Below are positions 27,824-36,326 of a DNA stretch of 64,000 nt, piece by piece. Every line of letters begins with the position of its first letter. The first letter of the stretch is position 1. The notes under the pieces are model-generated. The model saw only the letters and a list, made by a program, of their open reading frames with translations, was not told the DNA's origin and searched no databases. The position numbers and the translations under genes were made by a program. The stretch is from Rhizobium grahamii CCGE 502 (GTDB lineage Bacteria > Pseudomonadota > Alphaproteobacteria > Rhizobiales > Rhizobiaceae): NCBI RefSeq assembly GCF_000298315.2, contig NZ_AEYE02000003.1:279669-343668 (forward strand). The letters are read 5' to 3'.

Positions 27824-29020
27824 ATGGCTGAAGCCGCGCTTTACGATACCTACTCTCGTGCCCCGCTGCGGTTCGAGCGAGGCGAGGGCGTTTGGCTGAT
27901 CACTGAAGCGGGCGAGCGATATCTTGATTTCGGCGCGGGCGTTGCCGTCACTTCTGTTGGTCATGGCCATCCGCACGTCGTTGGCGCCCTCAAGGAGCAG
28001 GCCGACAAGGTCTGGCACCTTTCCAACATTTATGAGATCCCGGGTCAGGAATTGCTCGCCAAGCGTCTGACCGATGCGACGTTCGCCGACAAGGTTTTCT
28101 TCACGAACTCCGGCGCCGAAGCTCTGGAATGTGCGATCAAGACGGCACGCCGCTATCAGTATTCCAAGGGCCACCCTGAGCGGTTCCATATCATCACCTT
28201 TGAAGGCGCCTTCCATGGCCGCACACTGGCGACCATTGCTGCCGGCGGCCAGGAGAAATATCTCGAAGGCTTCGGTCCCAAGGCGCCCGGTTTCGACCAG
28301 GTTCCCTTCGGTGATCTCGATGCCGTTCGCGCCGCCATCACGAGCGAGACGGCTGCTATCCTTATCGAGCCCATTCAGGGAGAAGGCGGTGTTCGCCCCG
28401 CGACCAACGAGTTCCTGAAGGCGCTTCGCGCAATCTGCGACGAGCACGGCCTGCTGCTGATCTACGACGAAGTGCAAACGGGTGTGGGACGTACCGGCAA
28501 GCTCTTTGCGCACGAGTGGTCTGGCGCCACGCCTGATATCATGGCGGTCGCAAAGGGCATCGGCGGCGGCTTCCCGCTCGGCGCCTGCCTTGCGACGGCA
28601 GAGGCTGCTTCCGGGATGAAGGCGGGCACACACGGCTCCACCTATGGCGGCAATCCGCTGGCCATGGCTGTCGGCGGTGCCGTGCTCGACGTGGTTCTCG
28701 CGGACGGCTTCCTGCAGCAGGTGCGCGACGTCTCGTTGGTCTTCCGTCAAGGGCTGGCCTCGCTCAAGGATCGCTATCCTGATATCATCGAAGACGTCAG
28801 AGGCGAGGGACTGCTGCTCGGCGTCAAGGCAGCTGTCCCGTCTTCGGAATTGCTGCAAGCGATCCGTGACGCTCATCTGCTCGGCGTACCCGCTGGCGAC
28901 AACGTCGTTCGCCTTTTGCCGCCTCTGGTCGTCACGGCTGACGAAGCCCGCGAAGGCCTTGTCCGCCTTGAACACGCCGCCGAAAGCCTGCGTGCTTCGA
29001 AGGCAAAGAAGACGGCTTGA
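27824..29020 (+). CDS. argD: acetylornithine aminotransferase
   Basis: 398 residues from ATG 27824 (AGGAG 8 bases upstream). Class III PLP aminotransferase: [15 protein letters not shown] binds the cofactor phosphate, FEGAFHGRT is conserved, [14 protein letters not shown] holds the PLP-nitrogen Asp, and the Schiff-base lysine is in [15 protein letters not shown]. It converts N-acetylglutamate semialdehyde to N-acetylornithine in arginine synthesis. argF follows 43 bp downstream, so the two form an operon. Confidence 0.96.
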   Translation: MAEAALYDTYSRAPLRFERGEGVWLITEAGERYLDFGAGVAVTSVGHGHPHVVGALKEQADKVWHLSNIYEIPGQELLAKRLTDATFADKVFFTNSGAEALECAIKTARRYQYSKGHPERFHIITFEGAFHGRTLATIAAGGQEKYLEGFGPKAPGFDQVPFGDLDAVRAAITSETAAILIEPIQGEGGVRPATNEFLKALRAICDEHGLLLIYDEVQTGVGRTGKLFAHEWSGATPDIMAVAKGIGGGFPLGACLATAEAASGMKAGTHGSTYGGNPLAMAVGGAVLDVVLADGFLQQVRDVSLVFRQGLASLKDRYPDIIEDVRGEGLLLGVKAAVPSSELLQAIRDAHLLGVPAGDNVVRLLPPLVVTADEAREGLVRLEHAAESLRASKAKKTA

Positions 29021-29063
29021 ATGGATAAGGCCTGCCGGAAGGCGGGCGCGATAGGTAAAGACG

Positions 29064-29981
29064 ATGGCATCCCCCAAACACTTTCTCGATCTCTCCGCCG
29101 TCGCGGCATCCGACCTGCGGCTTATCATGAACGACGCGATGTCCCGCAAGCAGGCCTTCAAAGCCGGCCAAGGTGACAAGCCGCTCGCCGGCAAGATGCT
29201 GGCGATGATCTTCGAGAAGCCCTCGACTCGTACGCGCGTGTCTTTCGATGTTGGCATGCGCCAGCTCGGCGGAGAGACGCTGTTCCTGTCGGGTACCGAA
29301 ATGCAACTCGGCCGCGCCGAGACGATCGGCGATACGGCGAAGGTACTGTCGCGCTATGTCGATGCGATCATGATCCGGACGACCGACCACGGTCGCATGC
29401 TGGAACTCGCGGAACACGCAACCGTTCCTGTCATCAACGCACTGACGGATGATACGCATCCCTGCCAGATCATGGCCGACATCATGACCTTCGAGGAGCA
29501 TCGCGGCCCCATCAAGGGCAAGACCGTTGCCTGGACGGGCGACGGCAACAATGTGCTGCATTCTCTGATCGAAGGCGCTGCCCGCTTCGGCTATCGCATG
29601 AACATGGCGGTACCCCTTGGTTCCGAGCCAAAGGATCACTATCTGAACTGGGCCCGCAATGAAGGCGCCGAAATCATGCTTGGTCACGATGCTGACCGCG
29701 CGGTTGCCGGCGTCGATTGCGTGGTGACCGATACCTGGGTCTCCATGAATCAGGAACATCGGGCCCGGGGTCACAACGTCTTCCAGCCTTACCAGGTCAA
29801 TTCGGCTTTGATGGCACAGGCCGACAAGGATGCATTGTTCATGCATTGCCTGCCAGCCCATCGCGGTGAGGAAGTTACAGACGAGGTGATCGACGGCCCG
29901 CAATCCGTGGTCTTCGATGAAGCGGAAAACCGCCTTCATGCGCAGAAGTCGATTCTTGCTTGGTGCCTGGGCGCGATCTGA
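29064..29981 (+). CDS. argF: ornithine carbamoyltransferase
   Basis: 305 residues. The carbamoyl-phosphate motif PSTRTRVSF is near residue 54, HPCQIMADI at about 132-140, the ornithine-binding DTWVSM near 225 and the catalytic [11 protein letters not shown] near 263. It makes citrulline from ornithine and carbamoyl phosphate in the cytoplasm. AGG lies 7 bases before ATG. It sits between argD and hslO on the same strand, a conserved rhizobial order. Confidence 0.97.
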   Translation: MASPKHFLDLSAVAASDLRLIMNDAMSRKQAFKAGQGDKPLAGKMLAMIFEKPSTRTRVSFDVGMRQLGGETLFLSGTEMQLGRAETIGDTAKVLSRYVDAIMIRTTDHGRMLELAEHATVPVINALTDDTHPCQIMADIMTFEEHRGPIKGKTVAWTGDGNNVLHSLIEGAARFGYRMNMAVPLGSEPKDHYLNWARNEGAEIMLGHDADRAVAGVDCVVTDTWVSMNQEHRARGHNVFQPYQVNSALMAQADKDALFMHCLPAHRGEEVTDEVIDGPQSVVFDEAENRLHAQKSILAWCLGAI

Positions 29982-30073
29982 ACCATACTGGCGCCACGTT
30001 TGGCCGTAAGGCCCGTTGGCCGCGCGAGCGGATGGACACTCTTGCCCGCCCGCTCTCAGACTAGGAGAAGACC

Positions 30074-31069
30074 ATGGCAGAACCTGCAGCCGCCCTCGGC
30101 GAATTCAATTTCGCCGGTGATGATCATGTCGTTCCTTTTCAGGTCGAGGGCCTGGATGTGCGCGGTCGCGCCGTCCAGCTCGGCCCGATGCTGGACGCGA
30201 TCCTCGAGCGCCACCGCTATCCCGCGCCCGTCGCAAGGCTTCTTGCCGAAGTCGTCGTCTTAACGGTGCTGCTCGGCACGTCGCTGAAATTCGAAGGCAA
30301 GTTCACGGTCCAGACCAAGGGCGACGGCCCCGTGGACCTGCTTGTTTGCGATTTCTCGACGCCTGAGAACGTGCGTGCCTACGCACGGTTCAACCAGAGC
30401 CTCCTCGACAAGGCGATTGCCGCCGGCCAGATCGAACCTGAACAGCTGCTCGGCAAGGGCATGCTGGCCTTTACGATCGATCAGGGCAAGTTCAGCCAGC
30501 CCTATCAGGGCATCGTTGCGCTCGACGGTGCGACCCTCGAAGAGATTGCCGGCACCTATTTCCGCCAGTCGGAGCAGATCCCGACGCAAGTGCGTCTGGC
30601 CGCGGCCGAACTCTTCGATCGTGATGAAGCCGGCAAGCCGCGTCACCGCTGGCGGGCCGGGGGGCTCGTTGCCCAGTTTCTGCCAGAAGCACCGGAGCGC
30701 ATGCGTCAGCCGGACCTGCATGGGGGAGACGGCGACACGACCGGCAGCACCCACAAGGAAGACGATGCCTGGACGGAAGCGCGCTCGCTCGTCGATACGA
30801 TCGATGCCGACGAGTTGACCGATCCGCAGGTCGGCACCGAGCGGCTGCTATACCGACTGTTTCACGAGCGCGGCGTTCGCGTCTACGAGCCGCGCGAGGT
30901 CTTCGATCGTTGCAGCTGTTCGCGTGAGAAGATCAAGGGCGTGCTAAAGGGGTTCTCGAGCGAAGAAATCGATGCCAGTCAGGAAGACGGCAAGATCTCT
31001 GTCACCTGCGAATTCTGCTCCACCACCTATCGCTTCGAGGTGGAAGAGGTGGCGCAAGCTGCCGAGTGA
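30074..31069 (+). CDS. hslO: redox-regulated chaperone Hsp33
   Basis: 331 residues. An N-terminal substrate-binding domain (about 15-245) is followed by the C-terminal zinc redox switch with a CxC motif (RCSCSREKI, about 279-281) and CxxC (CEFCSTTY, about 313-316). Oxidation releases zinc and activates the holdase under oxidative and heat stress. AGGAG lies 6 bases before ATG 30074. Its stop TGA directly abuts the convergent apaG stop (TGATCA), with no room for a terminator. Confidence 0.95.
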   Translation: MAEPAAALGEFNFAGDDHVVPFQVEGLDVRGRAVQLGPMLDAILERHRYPAPVARLLAEVVVLTVLLGTSLKFEGKFTVQTKGDGPVDLLVCDFSTPENVRAYARFNQSLLDKAIAAGQIEPEQLLGKGMLAFTIDQGKFSQPYQGIVALDGATLEEIAGTYFRQSEQIPTQVRLAAAELFDRDEAGKPRHRWRAGGLVAQFLPEAPERMRQPDLHGGDGDTTGSTHKEDDAWTEARSLVDTIDADELTDPQVGTERLLYRLFHERGVRVYEPREVFDRCSCSREKIKGVLKGFSSEEIDASQEDGKISVTCEFCSTTYRFEVEEVAQAAE

Positions 31070-31462
31070 TCAGTTCAGGACCCTGAGAAGGCCTGGCGAA
31101 TCCAGGGAGAAGGCGGGAATTTCGACATTGAAAAGCTCGCCTTCGTCGGTTTCCATCTGGTAGTGGCCGAACATCAGCCCTGATGGCGTATCCAGCGGGC
31201 AACCCGAGGAATATTCATAGGTATCGCCCGGAGAAAGTCGCGGCTGCTCGCCGACGACACCGGCCCCGGTGACCTCATCGACGATGCCGTTCTGATCGGT
31301 GATGTTCCAGTATCGGTTCACCAATCGCACGGTTTTGTCGGAATTGTTGCTGATGACGATCCTGTAGCCCCAGACATAGCGGTCGTCCTCCGGATCGGAT
31401 TGCTCCTCCAGATAAAAAGGCTCGACGACAACTTCAATGTCTCGTGTAAGGGCGCGGTACAT
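31070..31462 (-). CDS. apaG: ApaG-family protein
   Basis: 130 residues from ATG 31462, the usual ApaG length; an in-frame ATG at 31519 would add 19 residues and has no better ribosome site. It is a fibronectin-III-like beta sandwich with [36 protein letters not shown] and [20 protein letters not shown]. ApaG proteins (CorD) are linked to magnesium/cobalt phenotypes; the biochemical role is uncertain. Convergent with hslO with zero spacing. Confidence 0.93.
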   Translation of the reverse strand: MYRALTRDIEVVVEPFYLEEQSDPEDDRYVWGYRIVISNNSDKTVRLVNRYWNITDQNGIVDEVTGAGVVGEQPRLSPGDTYEYSSGCPLDTPSGLMFGHYQMETDEGELFNVEIPAFSLDSPGLLRVLN

Positions 31463-31663
31463 ACCTACACCATAGTCAATATACGTTACCGGTATCTTAT
31501 ACAGCGACCGATCCGTCAATAAACCGATAGTCGATCACGTCCGAAATGCCTGTAATGGCAAGAAGTTTCGCGTATTAAGGCCGATTTTCGGCGGTCTTGC
31601 TTGCGACAAAGGGCGTATGGCTGTCGGCCGAATTTGCTTCAATCCGGCCGGCAGCCATACCAA

Positions 31664-32848
31664 TCAGGCGTTTACTTTTGCGAGAGCCTGGGCGAAATCC
31701 TCGATCAGATCGTCCGTGTCCTCGATGCCTGCAGACAGACGAACGGTGCCGCCGGAAATGCCGAGCTCCGCCCGTGCTTCGTCCGTCAGGTTCTTGTGCG
31801 TCGTCGTCGCGGGATGCGTGATCAGGCTCTTGGCGTCACCGAGATTGTTGGAGATCTTGACGACATCAAGCGCGTTCTGCAGTGCGAAGGCCGCTTCCTT
31901 GCCGCCCTTCAGTTCGATGGCGACCAGTGTCGAGCCGCCCTTCATCTGCTTGGCGACGATGTCGGCCTGCGGATGATCCTTGCGGCCGGGATAGATGACC
32001 TTTGCGACCTTCGGCTGCTCGGCCAGGAAGTCGGCGATCTTCGCTGCGTTCTCGGTCTGCTGCTTGACGCGAAGCGGCAACGTCTCGAGCCCCTTCAGCA
32101 GCGTCCATGCCGTGAACGGCGACATGGCAGGGCCGGTGTGACGGTAGTAGTCCTGAAGATGTTCGCTGACCCACTCCTTGTCGGAGAGAATGACGCCGCC
32201 GAGGCTGCGGCCCTGGCCGTCGATGTGCTTGGTTGCCGAATAGACGACGATATGGGCGCCGAGTTCGAGCGGCTTCTGGAAGATCGGGGTCGCGAAGACG
32301 TTGTCGACCACGACCTTGGCGCCGATCTGGTTAGCGAGCTTGGCAACGCCGGCGATGTCGATCACCTCAAGGGTCGGGTTGGTCGGGCTTTCCAGGAAGA
32401 ACACCTTGGTGGTTGGGCGGATCGCCTTTTCCCAGTTCTCGATATAGCGGCCATCAACGAGCGTGCATTCGATGCCGTATTTCGGCGCGAGTGTCTCGAC
32501 GACCCACCTGCACGAACCGAAAAGTGCGCGGGCGGCAACGATGTGGTCGCCTGCCTTCAGCTGGCAGAGGATCGCGGCAGTGACGGCCGCCATGCCCGAA
32601 GCGGTAGCGCGGGCTTCCTCGGCGCCTTCGAGCGCGCACATGCGCTTCTCGAACATGTCGTTGGTGGGGCTGCCGTAGCGGGCGTAGATATAGCCCTCCG
32701 TCTCGCCCTTGAAGCGTGCTTCTGCCGCTTCCGCGCTGTCATAGACAAAGCCCTGCGTGAGGTAGATTGCTTCCGAGGTCTCGCCGTATTGCGAGCGCAG
32801 AGAGCCGTCGTGAACGAGTTGGGTTGCGGGGCGCCAGGTCTTGCTCAT
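31664..32848 (-). CDS. metZ: O-succinylhomoserine sulfhydrylase
   Basis: 394 residues, Cys/Met-metabolism PLP enzyme family. PLP lysine lies in YSATKHIDGQGRSLGG (about 208-223), with RYGSPTND and ATASGMAAVTAAI upstream. MetZ makes homocysteine directly from O-succinylhomoserine and sulfide. The 142 bp ahead carries a SAM-II aptamer and a terminator, so expression should fall when S-adenosylmethionine is high. The alternative name (cystathionine gamma-synthase family) cannot be excluded from sequence alone, but SAM-II plus family blocks favour MetZ. Confidence 0.93.
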   Translation of the reverse strand: MSKTWRPATQLVHDGSLRSQYGETSEAIYLTQGFVYDSAEAAEARFKGETEGYIYARYGSPTNDMFEKRMCALEGAEEARATASGMAAVTAAILCQLKAGDHIVAARALFGSCRWVVETLAPKYGIECTLVDGRYIENWEKAIRPTTKVFFLESPTNPTLEVIDIAGVAKLANQIGAKVVVDNVFATPIFQKPLELGAHIVVYSATKHIDGQGRSLGGVILSDKEWVSEHLQDYYRHTGPAMSPFTAWTLLKGLETLPLRVKQQTENAAKIADFLAEQPKVAKVIYPGRKDHPQADIVAKQMKGGSTLVAIELKGGKEAAFALQNALDVVKISNNLGDAKSLITHPATTTHKNLTDEARAELGISGGTVRLSAGIEDTDDLIEDFAQALAKVNA

Positions 32849-32870
32849 GAATCACCACTTTCAAACAACA

Positions 32871-32900
32871 AAAAAACCGGCCGCGAAAGCAGACCGGTTT
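32871..32900 (-). terminator. riboswitch-controlled terminator ahead of metZ
   Basis: On the minus strand AAACCGG (32900-32894) pairs with CCGGTTT (32880-32874) and a run of T follows (the A-run at 32871-32876). The 5' arm overlaps CCGGTC (32897-32892), which can alternatively pair with GACCGG of the aptamer (32911-32906). Confidence 0.8.
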
Positions 32901-32905
32901 TGCAC

Positions 32906-32963
32906 CCGGTCCTTTTAGCCACTTGTTTAACGTGGCTGCAAGCCGACCGGCCAAATCACCACG
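32906..32963 (-). promoter_or_regulatory. SAM-II riboswitch (metA motif) upstream of metZ
   Basis: Read on the minus strand: P1 CGTGG (32963-32959) pairs with CCACG (32935-32931). Loop 1 starts TGATTTGG, followed by CCGGTC and GGCTTGCAG, then GTTAAACAAGTGGCTAAAAGG with GACCGG at the end, which pairs back to CCGGTC (32950-32945) as a pseudoknot. TGATTT, TTGCA, CCACGTTAAA and GCTAAAA are the hallmark conserved bases of SAM-II. It is placed 58 bp before the metZ start. Confidence 0.93.
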
Positions 32964-33047
32964 GGATAAAAGTGCAATACTGCCGTTCTATGCTTGCGTC
33001 AATTCCTTGAGTTTGGTTTTGTCTCCACCGAATATGGATGGGGCATG

Positions 33048-34139
33048 ATGGCTCGCGAAACAGGAATTTTGGCGGATCGCGCGATAGCTGCGCTCTTTGA
33101 GGCGGGACGCCTCATCAGCGAGCGCGACTTGGACCACGACCAGATCCAGCCGGCAAGCCTCGATCTCAGGCTCGGCGCAAGGGCTTTTCGCGTTCGCGCG
33201 AGCTTCATGCCGGGCCCATCCCATCTTGTGTCCGACAAGCTCGATCGCCTCAGCCTCCACGTCGTCGACCTCTCTGAAGGTGCGGTGCTTGAGACAGGCT
33301 GCGTTTATATCGTTCCGTTGATGGAGCGCCTCGACCTGCCGGCCGACATGTCGGCCTCAGCCAATCCGAAGAGCTCGACGGGACGGCTGGATATCTTCAC
33401 GCGTGTCATCGCCGACTACGCGCAGGAGTTCGACAAGATCCCGGCCGGCTATTCCGGTCCGCTCTATCTCGAAATCAGCCCGCGCACCTTCCCGATCGTC
33501 GTGCGCCGCGGTTCGCGCCTGTCGCAGGTCCGCTTCCGCGTTGGCCATTCCCTGCTTGGCGAGCCGGAGCTTCTGGCGCTGCACGATGCCGAAACGCTGG
33601 TTGCCAGCAAGCAGCCGAACGTATCGGGCGGCGGCATTGCGCTGTCAATCGATCTCGCCGGCGACAAGGACGGCCTGATCGGTTATCGCGGCAAGCACCA
33701 CACCGCGGTCGTCGATGTCGACAAGAAGGCACAGCACGATATCTACGATTTCTGGGAGCCGCTCTACAGCCGCGGCCGCAACGAGCTGATCCTGGATCCG
33801 GACGAGTTCTACATCCTCGTTTCGCGCGAAGCCATTCATGTGCCACCGCACTATGCGGCCGAGATGACACCCTTCGATCCCTTGGTCGGGGAATTCCGTG
33901 TGCACTATGCGGGCTTCTTTGATCCTGGCTTCGGCCATGCCCCCGCCGGTGGTCGTGGCAGCCGCGCCGTGCTTGAGGTTCGCAGCCACGAGGTCCCGTT
34001 TATCCTCGAAGACGGCCAGATCGTCGGTCGCCTCGTTTATGAGCACATGCAGGAGCATCCGGAAAGTCTCTATGGCTCCGGCCTCGGCTCCAACTATCAA
34101 GCGCAGGGCCTGAAACTCTCCAAGCATTTCCGCATCTGA
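33048..34139 (+). CDS. dcd: dCTP deaminase-like protein, double-length (two dUTPase-fold domains)
   Basis: 363 residues from ATG 33048 (ATG 33045 adjacent). This is about twice the E. coli Dcd length, with two jelly-roll domains. The first (about 8-165) has LDLRLGARAFRVR and SSTGRLDIFTRVI. The second (about 185-363) has NELILDPDEFYILVSRE and PAGGRGSRAVLEVRSHEVPFILEDGQ. The SSTGR stretch is the conserved dUTPase/Dcd motif. It would supply dUTP for thymidylate synthesis. It is divergent from metZ; its promoter must lie within the riboswitch region on the opposite strand. Confidence 0.88.
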   Translation: MARETGILADRAIAALFEAGRLISERDLDHDQIQPASLDLRLGARAFRVRASFMPGPSHLVSDKLDRLSLHVVDLSEGAVLETGCVYIVPLMERLDLPADMSASANPKSSTGRLDIFTRVIADYAQEFDKIPAGYSGPLYLEISPRTFPIVVRRGSRLSQVRFRVGHSLLGEPELLALHDAETLVASKQPNVSGGGIALSIDLAGDKDGLIGYRGKHHTAVVDVDKKAQHDIYDFWEPLYSRGRNELILDPDEFYILVSREAIHVPPHYAAEMTPFDPLVGEFRVHYAGFFDPGFGHAPAGGRGSRAVLEVRSHEVPFILEDGQIVGRLVYEHMQEHPESLYGSGLGSNYQAQGLKLSKHFRI

Positions 34140-34157
34140 AAACTCTGGCGTCGGCCA

Positions 34158-36326
34158 TTATTCGGCGAGAGGCGGGGCAACATTCCTGCTGCTGATTTGG
34201 AGAAGCGGCGTCCGACGGCTGATAAAGGGTGGGCGGTAGAGCTTTCGCGAGCGCTGCTGTGTCCGTGCGGTGACGGTGTGCTGTTCCAGCTTGCCGACAA
34301 GGACCGATGGGCGCGCGAACATACGCTTCCAGAGGCCTCTTCCTGCCGCGAGCGGGTAAGCGCGCCGTGGCATCACTTCCGGCATTTCGCTGAAGATCCG
34401 CTGCACCATCTTCTGGCGAACCTCTTCCGGCGTTTTTTTGATTTCCCAGGCATCCCGCCGGTCCCTGATGCCGACGATTGACACAGATACGCCTGATCTC
34501 CCCCTGTCCATGGCGGTCACCTGGCCGGCGACATCGAAGTCGGCGAAAGGCGTAAAGATCAGAAGGTCACCCAACCGCATGTCGGCGAAGGCGACCTCGT
34601 CCTGTATGGTCATCCTTGCCTTGTGAATCGATATTGTGTCGAAGGTGCAGGGGACTGATTTGCCGCGGCTGGCGACATGCCCTTGGCGCTCGAGGGGAAA
34701 CTCGATGTCGTCCAACGCCTCTCTTGGGAGCTCGATGCAGACGAGCAGTGACACGAAGGCGTAAACCATCACGACCATGCCCCATGCAACGCTGAAGCCG
34801 TCGAGATCATTGTAGGTTCCAAGCAGCGGTCCGTTCAGCATCCCGACAAATGTCAGCACAATGACGCAGAGAAATGTCCCGGCAATCGGATAAATGACTT
34901 CGACCCGTCCGCGATCCTCGCCCTTGGCCGTCACCTTGAAGGGGCGGCCGAACGGATGCAGGAGCGCATGAAAGAGGGCGATGGTGATCGGCACGGCGGA
35001 AACCATTTGCGACACTTCGGTAAAGAGCGGCAGGCTGCGTCCGCCCGAGACCCATGCGTGGAATGCCCACATGCCGGCGACCATCGGCAGTGCGTAGAGG
35101 AAGAAAGCCTCGGGCTCCATGCGGATGGCCGGCAGGCCAAGGAAGTAATAGAGCAGCGGTGCCGCCATCAGCAGCAGGATGAACGGGCGGCAGAACCAGA
35201 AAAGCAGGCCGTGAAAGTAGTGCATTCGCTGAACGAAGCTGAAGCCCTTGCCAAAGAAGGGACCGTCGCGAAGAAGCGCTACCTGGATAGTGCCAAGGCA
35301 CCAACGGCAACGTTGCGTAATATAGCCGGAGAGGCTTTCGGCCGAGAGGCCGACGCTCAGACGCTCGTTCAGCCAGCGTGTCTTCAGCCCCTTCTGCAGC
35401 AGGCGGTAGGTGAGGTGGATATCCTCGGTTACCGTTTCCTGGGGCATGCCGCCAATCATAGCCAAGGCGTCCCGGCGAACGACGCATGACGTCCCGACAC
35501 AGAACGCCGCCCCCCAGCCGTCCTTCGACGGCTGCATGACATCGAAGAAGATGCGCTGGTCATCCACCCAGGCTTTCGAGGCCAGGAGATTATGCTGGAC
35601 GGGATCGGCGTTGTAATAAAACTGCGGGGTCTGGATGAGGCCGACATCCGTGTTGATGAACTGGCCCACCGTACGGTTCAGAATTGCACGCTGCGGTGCG
35701 AAATCCGCATCGAGGATCAGAATGAAGGGCGCGTTGGTTTCCTTCGCCGTCTGTCGTATCGCATTGTTGATGTTGCCGCCCTTGGCGCCGGCATTGTCCT
35801 CGCGCCTCAGGTAGCGGACGTCGACCTCTGCGCAGTAATCCCGCAGCCAATCACGCCGTCCGTCGTCAAGCACCCAAACCGTGAAATTGCTGTAGTCGAT
35901 CGCCTTGGCGGCAAGGATCGTTCGCTCCAGGATCGATAGTTCCTCGTTGTAGGTGCAGATGAAAACATCCACGGCAGGCTGTCGGGCAAGTCTTGCCAGC
36001 AGTGCCTCGCTGGCGTCGGCCGCGCCGTGATGATCGGTTCGCCGGAAAAAGAAGACGATCGACAAGACCGTGTAGAGGATGACGACCAGTTCGAAGGACA
36101 AATAAATCCTCGGCCAGACGGCATAGGCGCTCCATTCGAAGTCCGGCAAGGTCTTCGTGAGGCGAAAATATAGGTAGTTCGACAGCATCACGACGAGGAT
36201 CGAACCGAAAATAATCCGGTCGACGCCACGGCGGCTGTCGAGAAGCCAGCTGCATCCCAGTATCAGTGCAATGGCCAACGCCGAAAACAGCATCGAATCG
36301 GACAGCGTGACTACTTCTGGGGACAT
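34158..36326 (-). CDS. cellulose synthase-like membrane GT2 glucan synthase
   Basis: 722 residues. Two N-terminal and one further TM helices precede a cytosolic GT2 domain with DDG (154-156), DAD (206-208), TED (300-302) and the processive-synthase motif QRCRW (338-342). Four or five TM helices follow (about 370-545), then a C-terminal beta-rich domain (about 555-640) in the place where BcsA has PilZ, but without a clear RxxxR...DxSxxG. Processive beta-glucan synthesis at the inner membrane is likely; cellulose, curdlan or a mixed-linkage glucan cannot be told apart. It overlaps the preceding gene by 16 bases. Confidence 0.88.
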   Translation of the reverse strand: MSPEVVTLSDSMLFSALAIALILGCSWLLDSRRGVDRIIFGSILVVMLSNYLYFRLTKTLPDFEWSAYAVWPRIYLSFELVVILYTVLSIVFFFRRTDHHGAADASEALLARLARQPAVDVFICTYNEELSILERTILAAKAIDYSNFTVWVLDDGRRDWLRDYCAEVDVRYLRREDNAGAKGGNINNAIRQTAKETNAPFILILDADFAPQRAILNRTVGQFINTDVGLIQTPQFYYNADPVQHNLLASKAWVDDQRIFFDVMQPSKDGWGAAFCVGTSCVVRRDALAMIGGMPQETVTEDIHLTYRLLQKGLKTRWLNERLSVGLSAESLSGYITQRCRWCLGTIQVALLRDGPFFGKGFSFVQRMHYFHGLLFWFCRPFILLLMAAPLLYYFLGLPAIRMEPEAFFLYALPMVAGMWAFHAWVSGGRSLPLFTEVSQMVSAVPITIALFHALLHPFGRPFKVTAKGEDRGRVEVIYPIAGTFLCVIVLTFVGMLNGPLLGTYNDLDGFSVAWGMVVMVYAFVSLLVCIELPREALDDIEFPLERQGHVASRGKSVPCTFDTISIHKARMTIQDEVAFADMRLGDLLIFTPFADFDVAGQVTAMDRGRSGVSVSIVGIRDRRDAWEIKKTPEEVRQKMVQRIFSEMPEVMPRRAYPLAAGRGLWKRMFARPSVLVGKLEQHTVTARTQQRSRKLYRPPFISRRTPLLQISSRNVAPPLAE

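Noticed and set aside
31601-33010. Plus-strand frame of 469 codons over metZ
   Set aside because: Shadow of metZ and its leader; the minus-strand protein and riboswitch are unambiguous.
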